64,000 bases of DNA, taken from Terripilifer sp031921685 (GTDB lineage: Bacteria; Pseudomonadota; Alphaproteobacteria; Rhizobiales; Beijerinckiaceae). Below the pieces are notes generated by a model. The model was not told where the DNA came from, searched no databases, and worked only from the letters and a program-made list of their open reading frames with translations. The stretch spans positions 372,001 to 436,000 of the forward strand of contig NZ_JAPDHU010000003.1 of assembly GCF_031921685.1 (NCBI RefSeq), in the 5' to 3' direction. How positions within the stretch are numbered: position 1 is the first letter of the stretch; each line of letters starts with the position of its first letter. Shown piece after piece: positions 1 through 8,943 of the stretch. The position numbers and the translations under genes were made by a program.

Positions 1-2
1 GG

Positions 3-683
3 CGCGCCTGTATCTTGATCACCGATACGTCGAACGGCGCGCAGCGCCTGGTCAAAGGCGCTGATATCGCCAGCGACGCTTTGGCCGATGTGCTGGATTC
101 AGCCTTGCGCTCGGGCAAGAGCGGCACGGTGGAGGTGGACGGCAAAAGCTATTTCCTCACCGTGCAGGTGCCGCCGGTTCGCCTGTTCGTGATCGGCGCC
201 GTACATGCCTCGCAAGCTTTGGCGCCGCTCGCCCGTGTCGCCGGTTTCGACATGACCGTCATCGATCCGCGCACCGCCTTCGCCACGCCGGAGCGCTTCG
301 CCGACGTGAAACTGCTTGCCGAATGGCCGCAGGATGTCCTGCCCGGTCTCAAGCTCGATCGCTACTCTGGATTGGCCTGTTTCACTCACGATCCCAAGAT
401 CGATGACCCGGCGTTGGAACTGGCGCTCGCGGCCGACTGTTTCTATGTCGGCGCGCTCGGCTCGCGCAAAACCCATGCGCGCCGCGTCGAACGCTTGCAG
501 GCCAAGGGTTTTAGCGAAGAACAGATCGCCCGCATTCGCGCCCCCATCGGCATGGATATCGGTGCGGTCAGTCCGGCTGAAATCGCCGTCTCGGTTCTGG
601 CCGAGATCATTCTGTCCCTGCGCAAGAAACCGCTGCGCGCCGAAAAAGAGCGCGCCGGCGCGGCGATTGGAGCCTCAGCGTGA
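3..683 (+). CDS. XdhC family molybdenum hydroxylase maturation protein (5' end outside window)
   Basis: The reading frame is open to the left edge, so the true start lies upstream and only the C-terminal part is present. The visible protein is the Rossmann-like XdhC_C domain: a nucleotide-fold strand FVIGAVHASQAL, then VIDPRTAF, and the family signature YVGALGSRKTHARR followed by PIGMDIGAVSPAEIAVSVLAEI near the C-terminus. XdhC proteins bind molybdenum cofactor and help its sulfuration and insertion into xanthine-dehydrogenase-family enzymes in the cytoplasm. It overlaps the next gene by 4 bases (GTGA), so the two are translationally coupled. A candidate client, an IorAB-type molybdenum hydroxylase, is encoded near 51-53 kb. 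Family assignment is secure; the client enzyme is inferred. Confidence 0.85.
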   Translation, partial: RACILITDTSNGAQRLVKGADIASDALADVLDSALRSGKSGTVEVDGKSYFLTVQVPPVRLFVIGAVHASQALAPLARVAGFDMTVIDPRTAFATPERFADVKLLAEWPQDVLPGLKLDRYSGLACFTHDPKIDDPALELALAADCFYVGALGSRKTHARRVERLQAKGFSEEQIARIRAPIGMDIGAVSPAEIAVSVLAEIILSLRKKPLRAEKERAGAAIGASA

Positions 684-1699
684 AATTTGGTGCCATTCCG
701 GTAGACGAGGCCCTGGGCGGTATCGTCGCCCATGCGGTGCGCATGGATGGCCTGGTCCTGAAAAAGGGCGAGACCATCGGCGCGGCGCAGATCGAGGCCC
801 TTAAGGCGGCTGGTGTTTTCGATATCGTCGTCGCCAAGGCGGAGAACGGCGATGTCGGCGAGGACGATGCCGCGCTACGCCTGGCCCAGACCGTCGCCGG
901 CGATCACGTCAGCGTCGAGAAACCCTTCACCGGCCGCTCCAATCTGTTCGCCGAACAGGCCGGCGTGTTGATGATCGACACCACCGCCATCGACGGCATC
1001 AACGACATCGACGAATCCATCACCGTCGCGACGCTCGAACCGTGGCGCGCGGTGGTGCAAGGCGAGATGATCGGCACCGTCAAGATCATTCCCTTCGCCG
1101 TGCCCGAAACCCTGCTCCAGCAAGCCATCGCCGCGTCGAAAGAAGCGCCGCTACATGTCGCGGCCTACAAGCCGATGAAGATCGGCGTCGTCTCCACCCT
1201 GCTGCCCGGCCTGAAACCTTCGACCGTCGTCAAGACGCTGCGCGTCATGCAGGAGCGCATCGCGCCTGCCGGCGCCACCCTCGTCGCCGATCTCAGAGTG
1301 CCGCACGAGGCCGGCCCGCTCGCGGCCGCCATCGCCGACGTGAAACAGGAAAGCGACATCATCGTCGTCTTCGGCGCCTCGGCCATCACCGATCGGCGCG
1401 ACGTGATCCCGGCGGCGCTGGAAATGGCCGGCGGGCGCATCGAACAGCTCGGCATGCCTGTCGATCCCGGCAATCTGCTTCTGGTCGGCGACATCGAGAG
1501 CGACGGCAAGCGTAAACCCGTCCTCGGCGCCCCCGGCTGCGCCCGCTCGCCCAAGGAAAACGGCTTCGACTGGGTGCTGCAACGCCTGCTCGCCGGTCTC
1601 GACGTGAAAGCCCGCGACATCCGCCGCATGGGTGCCGGAGGCCTGCTCATGGAAATCGTCCAGCGCGGCCAGCCGCGTGCCATCCCGCCGTCAGACTGA
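680..1699 (+). CDS. Molybdopterin-binding protein (MoaB/Mog-like domain)
   Basis: This 339-residue protein starts with GTG inside the stop codon of the XdhC-like gene. The N-terminal half contains a conserved GIVAHAVRMDGLVLKKG segment typical of the molybdopterin-binding proteins found beside MocA/XdhC genes. The C-terminal half carries a MoaB/Mog-like fold, with IGVVSTLLPGLK, then IIVVFGASAITDRRDVIP and a GxPVDPGNLLLVG segment. In relatives this module is fused to the nucleotidyltransferase that here is a separate gene 74 bp downstream. The likely role is handling of molybdopterin during cofactor assembly. The exact reaction cannot be read from sequence. Confidence 0.8.
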   Translation: MKFGAIPVDEALGGIVAHAVRMDGLVLKKGETIGAAQIEALKAAGVFDIVVAKAENGDVGEDDAALRLAQTVAGDHVSVEKPFTGRSNLFAEQAGVLMIDTTAIDGINDIDESITVATLEPWRAVVQGEMIGTVKIIPFAVPETLLQQAIAASKEAPLHVAAYKPMKIGVVSTLLPGLKPSTVVKTLRVMQERIAPAGATLVADLRVPHEAGPLAAAIADVKQESDIIVVFGASAITDRRDVIPAALEMAGGRIEQLGMPVDPGNLLLVGDIESDGKRKPVLGAPGCARSPKENGFDWVLQRLLAGLDVKARDIRRMGAGGLLMEIVQRGQPRAIPPSD

Positions 1700-1773
1700 T
1701 ACATAGCGTTCCGGTGTTCGGCCGTTGGGCGACGCCGAACTTATGAAGACGCTTCAAACAAAGACTTTTCCCC

Positions 1774-2394
1774 ATGGCTCACGTCGCTGCCGTCATTCTC
1801 GCCGCCGGTCTTGGCACCCGTTATCGGGCGCAAGACGACAAGGCCGTCACCAAAGTGCTGGCTGACCTCGATGGCCGGCCGTTGGTCCGCCATGTCATCG
1901 ACGAAGCCTTGTGCTCGCGCTGCGCGCCCGTTGTCGTGGTCACGGGCTATGCCCATGAGGCGGTGGAGGCGGCGCTGGCCGATGCCGACGTCAGCCTCGT
2001 TCACAATCCCGATTATGAAACCGGCCTCGCTTCGTCGCTCAAACGTGGCGTCGGCCGCCTGCCGGTCAACAGCCAGGGCGCGGTGGTCCTGCTCGCCGAC
2101 ATGCCGAAAGTCTCGAGCGCGATCATCAACCGGCTGATCGAAGTTTTCATCGACCATCCCGACGCCGATGCGGTGGTGCCCGTCTACAACGGCACACGCG
2201 GCAATCCGGTGCTCCTGGCCCGCTCACTGTTCCCGCAGATCATGCAATTGAAAGGCGACCAGGGCGCCAGGCCGATCATAGAAGCCGCTGCCAAGAACGA
2301 GCGCATCATCTATGTGACGATGGACAATGAAGCCATCGCCACCGATGTCGACACGCCCGACGCACTCGATGCGCTGCGCACCGCGAAGGGCTAA
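1774..2394 (+). CDS. mocA: MobA-like NTP transferase, probable molybdenum cofactor cytidylyltransferase
   Basis: A 206-residue GT-A fold nucleotidyltransferase. The N-terminal nucleotide loop reads ILAAGLGTRY, a lysine follows in DDKAVTKVL, the metal/nucleotide motif is VVLLADMP, and later GNPVLLAR and a C-terminal DVDTPDAL match MocA/MobA-like enzymes. MocA attaches CMP to molybdopterin to make the MCD form used by XDH-family hydroxylases. MobA makes the GMP form. The XdhC neighbour favours MocA. The first Gly-rich loop is slightly atypical (LGTRY rather than SSRMG). It starts at ATG after TTTTCCCC, with no strong ribosome binding site. Confidence 0.75.
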   Translation: MAHVAAVILAAGLGTRYRAQDDKAVTKVLADLDGRPLVRHVIDEALCSRCAPVVVVTGYAHEAVEAALADADVSLVHNPDYETGLASSLKRGVGRLPVNSQGAVVLLADMPKVSSAIINRLIEVFIDHPDADAVVPVYNGTRGNPVLLARSLFPQIMQLKGDQGARPIIEAAAKNERIIYVTMDNEAIATDVDTPDALDALRTAKG

Positions 2395-2411
2395 AGCGTT
2401 CTTATCATCAA

Positions 2412-2552
2412 CCGTCATTGCGAGGAACGCAGTGACGAAGCAATCCAGGAGCGCGTGGTAGGGCATCCAGAAGCGACTGTGGTACAGGCATATCTATATT
2501 AATGCCTCTGCACCTTGACTCCTGGATTGCTTCACTTCGTTCGCAATGACGG
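2412..2552. repeat. Palindromic intergenic repeat element
   Basis: Two arms of about 35 bases face each other: 2412-2450 begins CCGTCATTGCGAGGAACGC and ends AAGCAATCCAGGA, and 2519-2552 is its imperfect reverse complement (TCCTGGATTGCTTC to GCAATGACGG). About 68 bases separate them. It sits between the convergent nucleotidyltransferase and FkbM genes and can form a long hairpin. Repeats of this look are common between genes in Rhizobiales genomes. No reading frame is seen in it. Confidence 0.75.
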
Positions 2553-2593
2553 AGCCTGCCCACCGCCTGTCGGCAATGTTGCCATGAAACGCT

Positions 2594-3433
2594 TTAATCC
2601 AGCACCCAGGCCACGTTCGACTTGGTGCGCAGGGTTTCGCGATAGCCGTTCGTGCGCATGATGCGCGGCAGATCGAGCGCCCAGCGGCCGTTGGAATATT
2701 CCATCAGCACCAGCTTAGGCCACAGCGACTGTGGCGCCGTGCGATAGAAGGTCTCGAGGATCAGGTCTTCGGCGCCTTCGACATCGAGCTTGATCGCATC
2801 GATATGGCTGTAGCCTTCATCCTGGACCAATCCCAGCAGCGTGCGCCCCGCCACCTTCAGCCTTTGACCGCCAGCATCGGAATTGACGATGCGCATGGAG
2901 GTCTCGCCGCGATTGTGCGTCGGCAGGAACAGGGTGATCTCGCCATCCTTGTCCGACACGGCGCAATCGAGCGCCTTCACCGAAGCGAATGCGTTCTGGC
3001 GGATGTTGTAGACGAGGCGCTCGAAAATCTCCGGCTGCGGCTCGATCGCCAGGATTCGCGCGTCGTGCCCGGCGGTCGCCGCCACGAACAAGGAATAGCC
3101 GCCGATATTGGCGCCGATGTCGATGAAGACGAAACCAGGCTTGATCGCCGTGGCCAGCAGCGCCCGCTCCGGCTCGTCGAAATATTGCGGCGTGAAAAGA
3201 ATACGCTTTTCGCAAACGTTATTATACGGATAGAGCCGCATCCGCGCGCCAAGCGCCTCGGTGTCGACCGGCCGGCCCGCGAGCAGGCGCAAGGCGACCT
3301 TGCGCAGCGCAAAGGCGCCGCGCCGGCCTGCCCAATTCTGGGAGGCCCGGCGGGTACGCGAAATAATGCTGGCCACCAATGCGCCGGGCGCATAAGCGCC
3401 GAACGGCCCGGTATCGTTAGGGAAAGGCTTCAT
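2594..3433 (-). CDS. FkbM family SAM-dependent methyltransferase
   Basis: A 279-residue protein when begun at the ATG at 3433 (MKPFPNDTG). An upstream in-frame start at 3553 would add a low-complexity leader unlike the family. The SAM-binding motif FVFIDIGANIGGYSLFVA is followed by an acidic strand ending ILAIEPQPEIF and the FkbM signature DAIKLDVEGAEDLIL. These enzymes O-methylate sugars, polyketides or other small molecules; the acceptor cannot be told. It is a single gene facing the nucleotidyltransferase across a palindromic repeat and divergent from map. Confidence 0.82.
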   Translation of the reverse strand: MKPFPNDTGPFGAYAPGALVASIISRTRRASQNWAGRRGAFALRKVALRLLAGRPVDTEALGARMRLYPYNNVCEKRILFTPQYFDEPERALLATAIKPGFVFIDIGANIGGYSLFVAATAGHDARILAIEPQPEIFERLVYNIRQNAFASVKALDCAVSDKDGEITLFLPTHNRGETSMRIVNSDAGGQRLKVAGRTLLGLVQDEGYSHIDAIKLDVEGAEDLILETFYRTAPQSLWPKLVLMEYSNGRWALDLPRIMRTNGYRETLRTKSNVAWVLD

Positions 3434-3604
3434 GGCCGCGCCATAGCACGCGGGTCCGGCCAAAAGCCAGCCGGAAGGCAAAGCACCTGAGAGGACTGCC
3501 GCCCCCGCCATGGGGCAATCTGCCCCCGCCGAGGCCCGGTTCCGCCCTTGCACTAGCGCCTAAATGGCTTAAATCTTGGGTCTCACAGGAAATTCTTGGA
3601 AGCC

Positions 3605-4438
3605 ATGACCTTCGTCGACGCGGCACGCGCGCCCACCCGAAAGACCGGACAAATCAAGCTGCACGGGCCGGAAGCCTTTGCCGGCATGCGCAAGGCCGGC
3701 CAATTGGCCGCCGCCGCCCTCGACATGCTCACGTCCCATGTCGAACCCGGCACGCCGACCGACAAGCTCGACAAACTGATGTTCGAATTCGCCATGGACC
3801 ACAACGCCTATCCGGCGACCCTGGGCTACCGTGGCTATCGCAAGTCCCTGTGCACCTCGATCAACCACGTGGTCTGCCACGGCATTCCCGATTCCAAACC
3901 GCTGCGCAGCGGCGATATCGTCAACATCGACGCGACCTTGATCGTCGACGGTTGGCATGGCGATTCCAGCCGCATGTATTGCGTCGGCGAGGTCAACCGC
4001 CGCGCCCAGCGCCTGGTCGAAGTTACCTATGAAGCGATGATGCGCGGCATCGCCGTCATCCGCCCCGGCGCCACCACCGGCGACATCGGCGCCGCCATTC
4101 AGGAATTCGCAGAAGGCGAGCGCTGCTCGGTGGTGCGCGATTTCTGCGGCCACGGCCTCGGTCAGCTCTTCCACGACGAACCGAACATTCTGCATTACGG
4201 CCGCCGCGGCGAAGGCATCGTCCTGCGCGAAGGCATGCTGTTCACCGTCGAGCCGATGATCAATCTCGGCCGCCCGCAGGTGAAAATCCTCTCCGATGGC
4301 TGGACCGCCGTGACGCGCGATCGCTCGCTGTCGGCGCAGTTCGAACACAGCGTCGGCGTGACGGCGACCGGCGTCGAGATCTTCACCAATTCCCCCGCCG
4401 GCTATACGCAACCGCCCTATATCCTGCCGGCGGCGTGA
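3605..4438 (+). CDS. map: Methionine aminopeptidase, type I
   Basis: Removes the initiator methionine from new proteins in the cytoplasm. All five metal ligands can be placed: Asp in NIDATLIVDG, Asp in WHGDSSRM, His in CGHGLGQLFHDEP, Glu in LFTVEPMIN and Glu in QFEHSVGV. The substrate-side His is in NHVVCHGIP. The length (277 residues) is normal for type I enzymes. The ATG at 3605 is taken as the start; a TTG at 3596 is in frame and has a better-spaced AGGAA before it, so the start is uncertain by three codons. The stop overlaps the GTG of radC by 4 bases. Confidence 0.93.
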   Translation: MTFVDAARAPTRKTGQIKLHGPEAFAGMRKAGQLAAAALDMLTSHVEPGTPTDKLDKLMFEFAMDHNAYPATLGYRGYRKSLCTSINHVVCHGIPDSKPLRSGDIVNIDATLIVDGWHGDSSRMYCVGEVNRRAQRLVEVTYEAMMRGIAVIRPGATTGDIGAAIQEFAEGERCSVVRDFCGHGLGQLFHDEPNILHYGRRGEGIVLREGMLFTVEPMINLGRPQVKILSDGWTAVTRDRSLSAQFEHSVGVTATGVEIFTNSPAGYTQPPYILPAA

Positions 4439-5115
4439 GCGACGAGCCGCACTACAAGGGCCATCGCGAGCGCCTGCGCGCGCGCTTCATCGAGGGCGGC
4501 GATCAAGGCCTGCCTGACTACGAACTGCTCGAACTCATTCTGATGCGCTCGATCCCGCAGCGCGACGTCAAACCTCTGGCCAAAGCCCTGATCGCCCAGT
4601 TCGGCTCCTTCGCCGAAGTGCTCGGCGCGCGCCGCGAGCGCCTGCTTGAGGTGAAAGGCGTCGGCGAGAGTACGGCGATAGACCTCAAAATCGTCGAAGC
4701 CGCCGGCCGCCGTCTGGCGCTGGGTGAGGTCAAGCAGAAGCGCGTGCTGACTTCAGGCAAGGACGTGGTCGACTATTGCCGCGCCGCCATGGCCTTCGCC
4801 GATCGCGAGCAATTTCGCATCCTCTTCCTCGACAAGCGCAACGGCCTCATCGCCGACGAAGTGCAAGGCACCGGCACCGTCGACCACACGCCGGTCTATC
4901 CGCGTGAAGTCATGCGCCGGGCACTGGAACTGGCGGCGACCGCGATTATTTTGGTCCACAACCATCCTTCCGGCGATCCAGCACCATCGCAAGCCGACAT
5001 CCAGATGACGCGCGACATTCAAGTGATCGCGCGTTCGCTCGGCATCGAACTGCACGATCACATCATCGTCGGCCGCAACGGCCACGCGAGCCTGCGCGCG
5101 TTGAAGTTGATCTGA
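4435..5115 (+). CDS. radC: RadC family JAB/MPN-domain protein
   Basis: A 226-residue RadC protein starting at GTG inside the map stop codon. The N-terminal third holds a helix-hairpin-helix region (LEVKGVGESTAIDLK). The C-terminal JAB domain has the metalloprotease-like motif VHNHPSGDPAPSQADIQ. It was named for DNA repair, but the biochemical role of RadC in chromosomes is unclear, since E. coli radC mutants do not show the originally claimed defect. Map and radC overlap in this order suggests co-transcription. Confidence 0.9.
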   Translation: MSDEPHYKGHRERLRARFIEGGDQGLPDYELLELILMRSIPQRDVKPLAKALIAQFGSFAEVLGARRERLLEVKGVGESTAIDLKIVEAAGRRLALGEVKQKRVLTSGKDVVDYCRAAMAFADREQFRILFLDKRNGLIADEVQGTGTVDHTPVYPREVMRRALELAATAIILVHNHPSGDPAPSQADIQMTRDIQVIARSLGIELHDHIIVGRNGHASLRALKLI

Positions 5116-5348
5116 GACGCCGGCACTGTGTGACGCGCCGTCACGATGCATTCGTCGCGACACCATAGGATACTTCGGTATCCCATATTTTAGTGCAAGA
5201 AACCTGCTATTTGCAGGCCAAATCGTCAAACTCAACGCTGCTTTTTTACCGCAAATTTATCAGCCATCCGTATCTATTTCGCGCATCTGGTTGGCTCGCA
5301 TGTGCATTAGCGTGCTCAAGCTTCGATATTTGAAAGACGATTTTTTGC

Positions 5349-7472
5349 ATGATCACCGTTCTTGGATGCATTGCGACCGAGCATAACATCTGGCTCGTTC
5401 TGGTTGCTGCGATCGTCTGCTCCTGTGGCGCCTGGGCGACCATGAGCCTCTTTCACAGGGCCTATCGGACATCTGGCCAACAACACGCCGGTTGGTTGTT
5501 CCTGACCGCCGTCGCGGCGGGCGCTTCCATCTGGAGCACCCACTTCATCGCCATGCTCGCTTACGAACCGGCAGCACCGGTGGAGCTCGATCCGGTCCTG
5601 ACGATCGTCTCCCTACTCGTGGCGGTCGTAGGAACGGCGCTCGGCTTCGCTGTTGCCAGCAAGGGTCGCAGCGTGCGGGTGGCCACGATCGGCGGCGCCG
5701 TCGTCGGGCTCGGCATAGCCGCCATGCACTACACCGGCATGGTCGCCTATCGCGTTCAGGGCATCGTCCACTGGCAGCTTTCCTACCTGATCGCCTCGAT
5801 CGTCCTGGCGATCGTCCTGTCCGCCCTCGCTCTCTACGTCGCGGCTCGCAACGTCTCGGCCTCTTCACGATTGACCGCCTCCGGAATTTTCGTCCTCGCG
5901 ATCGTCAGTCTGCACTTCACAGCGATGACCGCTTTCCGGGTCGAACCGATCCTGCTTGAAGGCGCCTATACCAATCCGGATGCGCTTCATGTGCTGGCCT
6001 TCGCCGTCGCCATCGCCGCTCTGGTCATCGTCGGCACCGGCCTGACCAGCTATCTCATCGACGATCAGGTACGCATCGAGTCCAACCGCCGCTTACGGCA
6101 CATGGCCCTGAACGACAGCCTGACCGGACTGCCGAACCGCGTCAGTTTCCACGATCATCTCGACCGCGAAATCTCCTGGGCCAATGCGACGAACGGCAAG
6201 TTCGCACTCATCGGCATCGATCTCGACCGTTTCAAAGAGATCAACGACCTACGCGGCCACAAAGCCGGCGATGAAGCGCTCAAGATTCTGGCGCGGCGCA
6301 TGGCCAGCCTGATTGGCAAGGACGAATTCGTGGCGCGTCTCGGCGGCGACGAATTCAGCGCCACGCTTCGCGTCAGCGATTCCGCACATATGCTCGATTT
6401 TCTGACGCAGCTCGAAAAAGTGCTCTTCGAACCCGTCACCGTGGAAGATTTCGAGGTGGCGACCGGCGCCAGCATCGGCGTCGCCCTTTATCCCGACAAT
6501 GCCGATAGCAAGGAAATGCTCATCAGCAATGCCGATCTCGCCATGTATCGCGCCAAGGCGGAAATCGCGCGCGCCATCTGCTTTTATGATCAGTCCATGG
6601 ACGAGACGGTCAGGCAGCGCCGCATCCTGGCCACGGAATTGCGCGCCGCCCTCGAACAGGGCGAACTCGATGTCCATTATCAGATGCAGGCCACGCTCGC
6701 GACAGGCGCGATCACCGGCTACGAAGCGCTGCTACGCTGGAAACATCCGGTGCGCGGCCTTATTCCGCCGGCCGAATTCATTCCCCTGGCCGAAGAGAAC
6801 GGCCTCATCGTGCAGATCGGCGAATGGGTGCTGCGCACCGCCTGCCGCGACGCCGCCAATTGGGAACCGCCCTATAAAGTCGCCGTCAATCTGTCGCCGG
6901 TTCAATTCAAACACCCGGATCTGCCGAAGCTTATTCTCGAAATTCTCGTCGAGACCGGCCTGCCGGCGTCGCGCCTGGAATTGGAGCTGACGGAATCGGC
7001 GATCATTTCCGATAAGGTCCGTTCCTTGCACATGCTGCGGCAGATCAAGGCGCTCGGCGTCGAAATATCGCTCGACGATTTCGGCACCGGCTATTCCTCG
7101 CTCGATACGCTGAAGACGTTCCCGTTCGATAAGATCAAACTCGATCGTTCCTTCATGAGCGAGATCGAAACCAGCCCGCAGTCCAAGGCGATCATGCGGG
7201 CCGTGCTGGCGTTGGGCGAGGGTTTGCAAATTCCAGTTTTGGCGGAAGGGATCGAAACCGATACGCAGCTTGCCGTGTTGAACGCGGAAGGCTGCAATGA
7301 GGGACAAGGCTATTATTTCGGCCATCCCGCGCCGCTCGGCCACATCGTCTCGCTCGGTCAATTGACCCTGAAGGGCCGCGGGCAAAGCGAACTCGGCAGC
7401 CTTTTGCGGGACGCGGCCAAGTTGGAAACACCTTCCATCCCCATTCGCGTGGCGGCGGCCGGCCGCGCTTGA
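5349..7472 (+). CDS. MHYT-GGDEF-EAL membrane protein (cyclic-di-GMP turnover)
   Basis: A 707-residue sensor-effector. Residues 1-235 form seven or so membrane helices with three MHYT-type repeats: a degenerate STHFIAM at about 63, a canonical MHYTGM at 126, and LHFTAM at 188. Such domains are proposed to bind copper and sense O2, CO or NO. A GGDEF domain follows with an intact active site (RLGGDEFSA, 332-336). The EAL domain has YEALLRW at 458-464 and DDFGTGYSSL at 576-585. Both catalytic motifs look intact. No RxxD inhibitory site sits before GGDEF (GKDE there). It stands alone after a 233-bp gap that holds nothing else recognisable. Confidence 0.93.
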   Translation: MITVLGCIATEHNIWLVLVAAIVCSCGAWATMSLFHRAYRTSGQQHAGWLFLTAVAAGASIWSTHFIAMLAYEPAAPVELDPVLTIVSLLVAVVGTALGFAVASKGRSVRVATIGGAVVGLGIAAMHYTGMVAYRVQGIVHWQLSYLIASIVLAIVLSALALYVAARNVSASSRLTASGIFVLAIVSLHFTAMTAFRVEPILLEGAYTNPDALHVLAFAVAIAALVIVGTGLTSYLIDDQVRIESNRRLRHMALNDSLTGLPNRVSFHDHLDREISWANATNGKFALIGIDLDRFKEINDLRGHKAGDEALKILARRMASLIGKDEFVARLGGDEFSATLRVSDSAHMLDFLTQLEKVLFEPVTVEDFEVATGASIGVALYPDNADSKEMLISNADLAMYRAKAEIARAICFYDQSMDETVRQRRILATELRAALEQGELDVHYQMQATLATGAITGYEALLRWKHPVRGLIPPAEFIPLAEENGLIVQIGEWVLRTACRDAANWEPPYKVAVNLSPVQFKHPDLPKLILEILVETGLPASRLELELTESAIISDKVRSLHMLRQIKALGVEISLDDFGTGYSSLDTLKTFPFDKIKLDRSFMSEIETSPQSKAIMRAVLALGEGLQIPVLAEGIETDTQLAVLNAEGCNEGQGYYFGHPAPLGHIVSLGQLTLKGRGQSELGSLLRDAAKLETPSIPIRVAAAGRA

Positions 7473-7605
7473 GCGGCCGGGGCGATCGGTGCCTTACCGG
7501 CATGATCGCTTGGCCAAATCGCTCGACTAGGCCGATGATCAGCGCGCACAGTCGTTTGTGAAAGGGAATGCCGTGCGGGGCTTCGGGCTACGACAACCTC
7601 GATCT

Positions 7606-8130
7606 CTAACGAGAAACGTCGAGTTCTTTTCGAAAGCGACGAGCATTTCCCAAATAGTGATCGGCATTTTCCCGCAATCCGCGTCGTTCGGCTTCAGTAA
7701 GTGTTCTCAAAAGCTTTGCTGGAGCTCCCGCCCACAACTCCCCTTTCTGAACTCGCTTCCCGGAAGTCAAAACAGCGCCGGCGGCCAGCATGCCGTCTGA
7801 TTCGATCGTGGCGCCGTTGAGAATAATCGCCCCCATACCCACCAGCACACGGTCCATCAGCGTGCAGCCGTGAATGATACAGCCGTGACCGACCGTCACA
7901 TCGTCTCCAATCGTCGTTGACGACAGCCCCGGGTCCACGTGAATGATCGTTCCATCCTGAATATTTGAGCGTCGGCCAATGGAAATCGTGTTTGTGTCTC
8001 CGCGCAGCACACAATTAAACCAGACGCTCGATCCTTCGCCGATAGTAACGTCACCGATGACGAAAGCACCGGGCGCAATCCATACTGCATCCCCAATGCG
8101 TGGCCGAGAAGAACCGATCGTGTAGATCAT
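7606..8130 (-). CDS. Gamma-carbonic-anhydrase-like hexapeptide protein (CaiE/PaaY type)
   Basis: A left-handed beta-helix protein of 174 residues when started at the ATG at 8130, where MIYTIGSSRPRIG matches the family's usual N-terminus. Longer in-frame starts up to 8208 would overlap the crotonase gene. Hexapeptide repeats run through VWIAPGAFVIGDV to GGDVTVGHG-like turns. The three zinc histidines are present in GTIIHVD and VGHGCIIHG. Relatives beside CoA ligases and crotonases include CaiE and PaaY. PaaY has thioesterase activity; CaiE's role is indirect. It is the last gene of a reverse-strand set. Confidence 0.85.
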   Translation of the reverse strand: MIYTIGSSRPRIGDAVWIAPGAFVIGDVTIGEGSSVWFNCVLRGDTNTISIGRRSNIQDGTIIHVDPGLSSTTIGDDVTVGHGCIIHGCTLMDRVLVGMGAIILNGATIESDGMLAAGAVLTSGKRVQKGELWAGAPAKLLRTLTEAERRGLRENADHYLGNARRFRKELDVSR

Positions 8131-8149
8131 ACCGCTTGGTATTTTGACA

Positions 8150-8935
8150 TCAGCGTCCACTGAACGGCCTCGTTGGTCTTTTTTCCACATAGGCATTGAC
8201 GGATTCACGAAAGTCTTCTGTCAGATAAAGTTTAAGAGGATCGGTCTGCGCCGCGATATCTCGCTCGAAACTATCCATGAAATATCGCCGCGAACGCACC
8301 GTAGCGCGCACGCTTAACGGCGGATTTGCCGCGATGTCCCGCGCTATTTGTCGGGCGATCTCAAGATACTCTTCTTTCTTGCCAATCCGGGCGATCAAAC
8401 CAGCTCTATGGGCCTCCTCCGCCGAAAAGAACCGGCCCGTTAACGCCACCTCAGTGGCAAAAGCAGCCGCACCGCAGTAATGCGCCAAGCCCCAATAGCG
8501 CGCGCCGCCAAGACCGCGTGGCGTCTCCGTGATTTGGAACATCGTTTCGGCCTCAGCCACCACGATCTCACACTCAAGCACGATCCCCACGGCCAATCCC
8601 ATGACATAGCCATGGGGCGCGGCGATCACGGGCTTCCATTGCACGGACCTGGTAAAGAGATCGCCGGAATGGGCATCAGGCTCTTGCGGACCTCCAAGGC
8701 GCTCAAACTCCTCCGGACTTCGACATTGCCGAGCCTTGACGTCGGCACCACTCGAAAAAGCCTTACCGGCTCCCATGAGAATTGCCACGCGAGCTTCTCG
8801 ATCTTCATCAAACTGGCGAAGGGCGGATGACAAGCCGCGAACAAGGTCGGCATCGAAGGCATTGAGCTTCTCCGGCCGATTCAAACATATTTGAGCGACA
8901 TGGCCATCCAAACTATATTCGACAATATTTTTCAT
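8150..8935 (-). CDS. Enoyl-CoA hydratase/isomerase (crotonase) family protein
   Basis: A 261-residue crotonase fold enzyme acting on acyl-CoA thioesters. The oxyanion-hole segment is GKAFSSGADVKA and the second is VIAAPHGYVMGLAVG. By eye alignment to rat enoyl-CoA hydratase, the glutamate at the Glu164 position is kept (FQITETPRG), but the Glu144 position in the GGGCE segment is replaced by Gly (GLAVGIVLE). That favours isomerase, lyase or another reaction over simple hydration. It sits 8 bp from the NTF2-like gene and next to an acyl-CoA ligase, so it probably acts on the product of that ligase. Confidence 0.85.
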   Translation of the reverse strand: MKNIVEYSLDGHVAQICLNRPEKLNAFDADLVRGLSSALRQFDEDREARVAILMGAGKAFSSGADVKARQCRSPEEFERLGGPQEPDAHSGDLFTRSVQWKPVIAAPHGYVMGLAVGIVLECEIVVAEAETMFQITETPRGLGGARYWGLAHYCGAAAFATEVALTGRFFSAEEAHRAGLIARIGKKEEYLEIARQIARDIAANPPLSVRATVRSRRYFMDSFERDIAAQTDPLKLYLTEDFRESVNAYVEKRPTRPFSGR

Positions 8936-8943
8936 GCCGGCGC

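Noticed and set aside
2594..3553. Longer FkbM protein starting at 3553
   Set aside because: The extra 40 residues are Ala/Gly-rich and unlike the family, and the ATG at 3433 gives a normal N-terminus.
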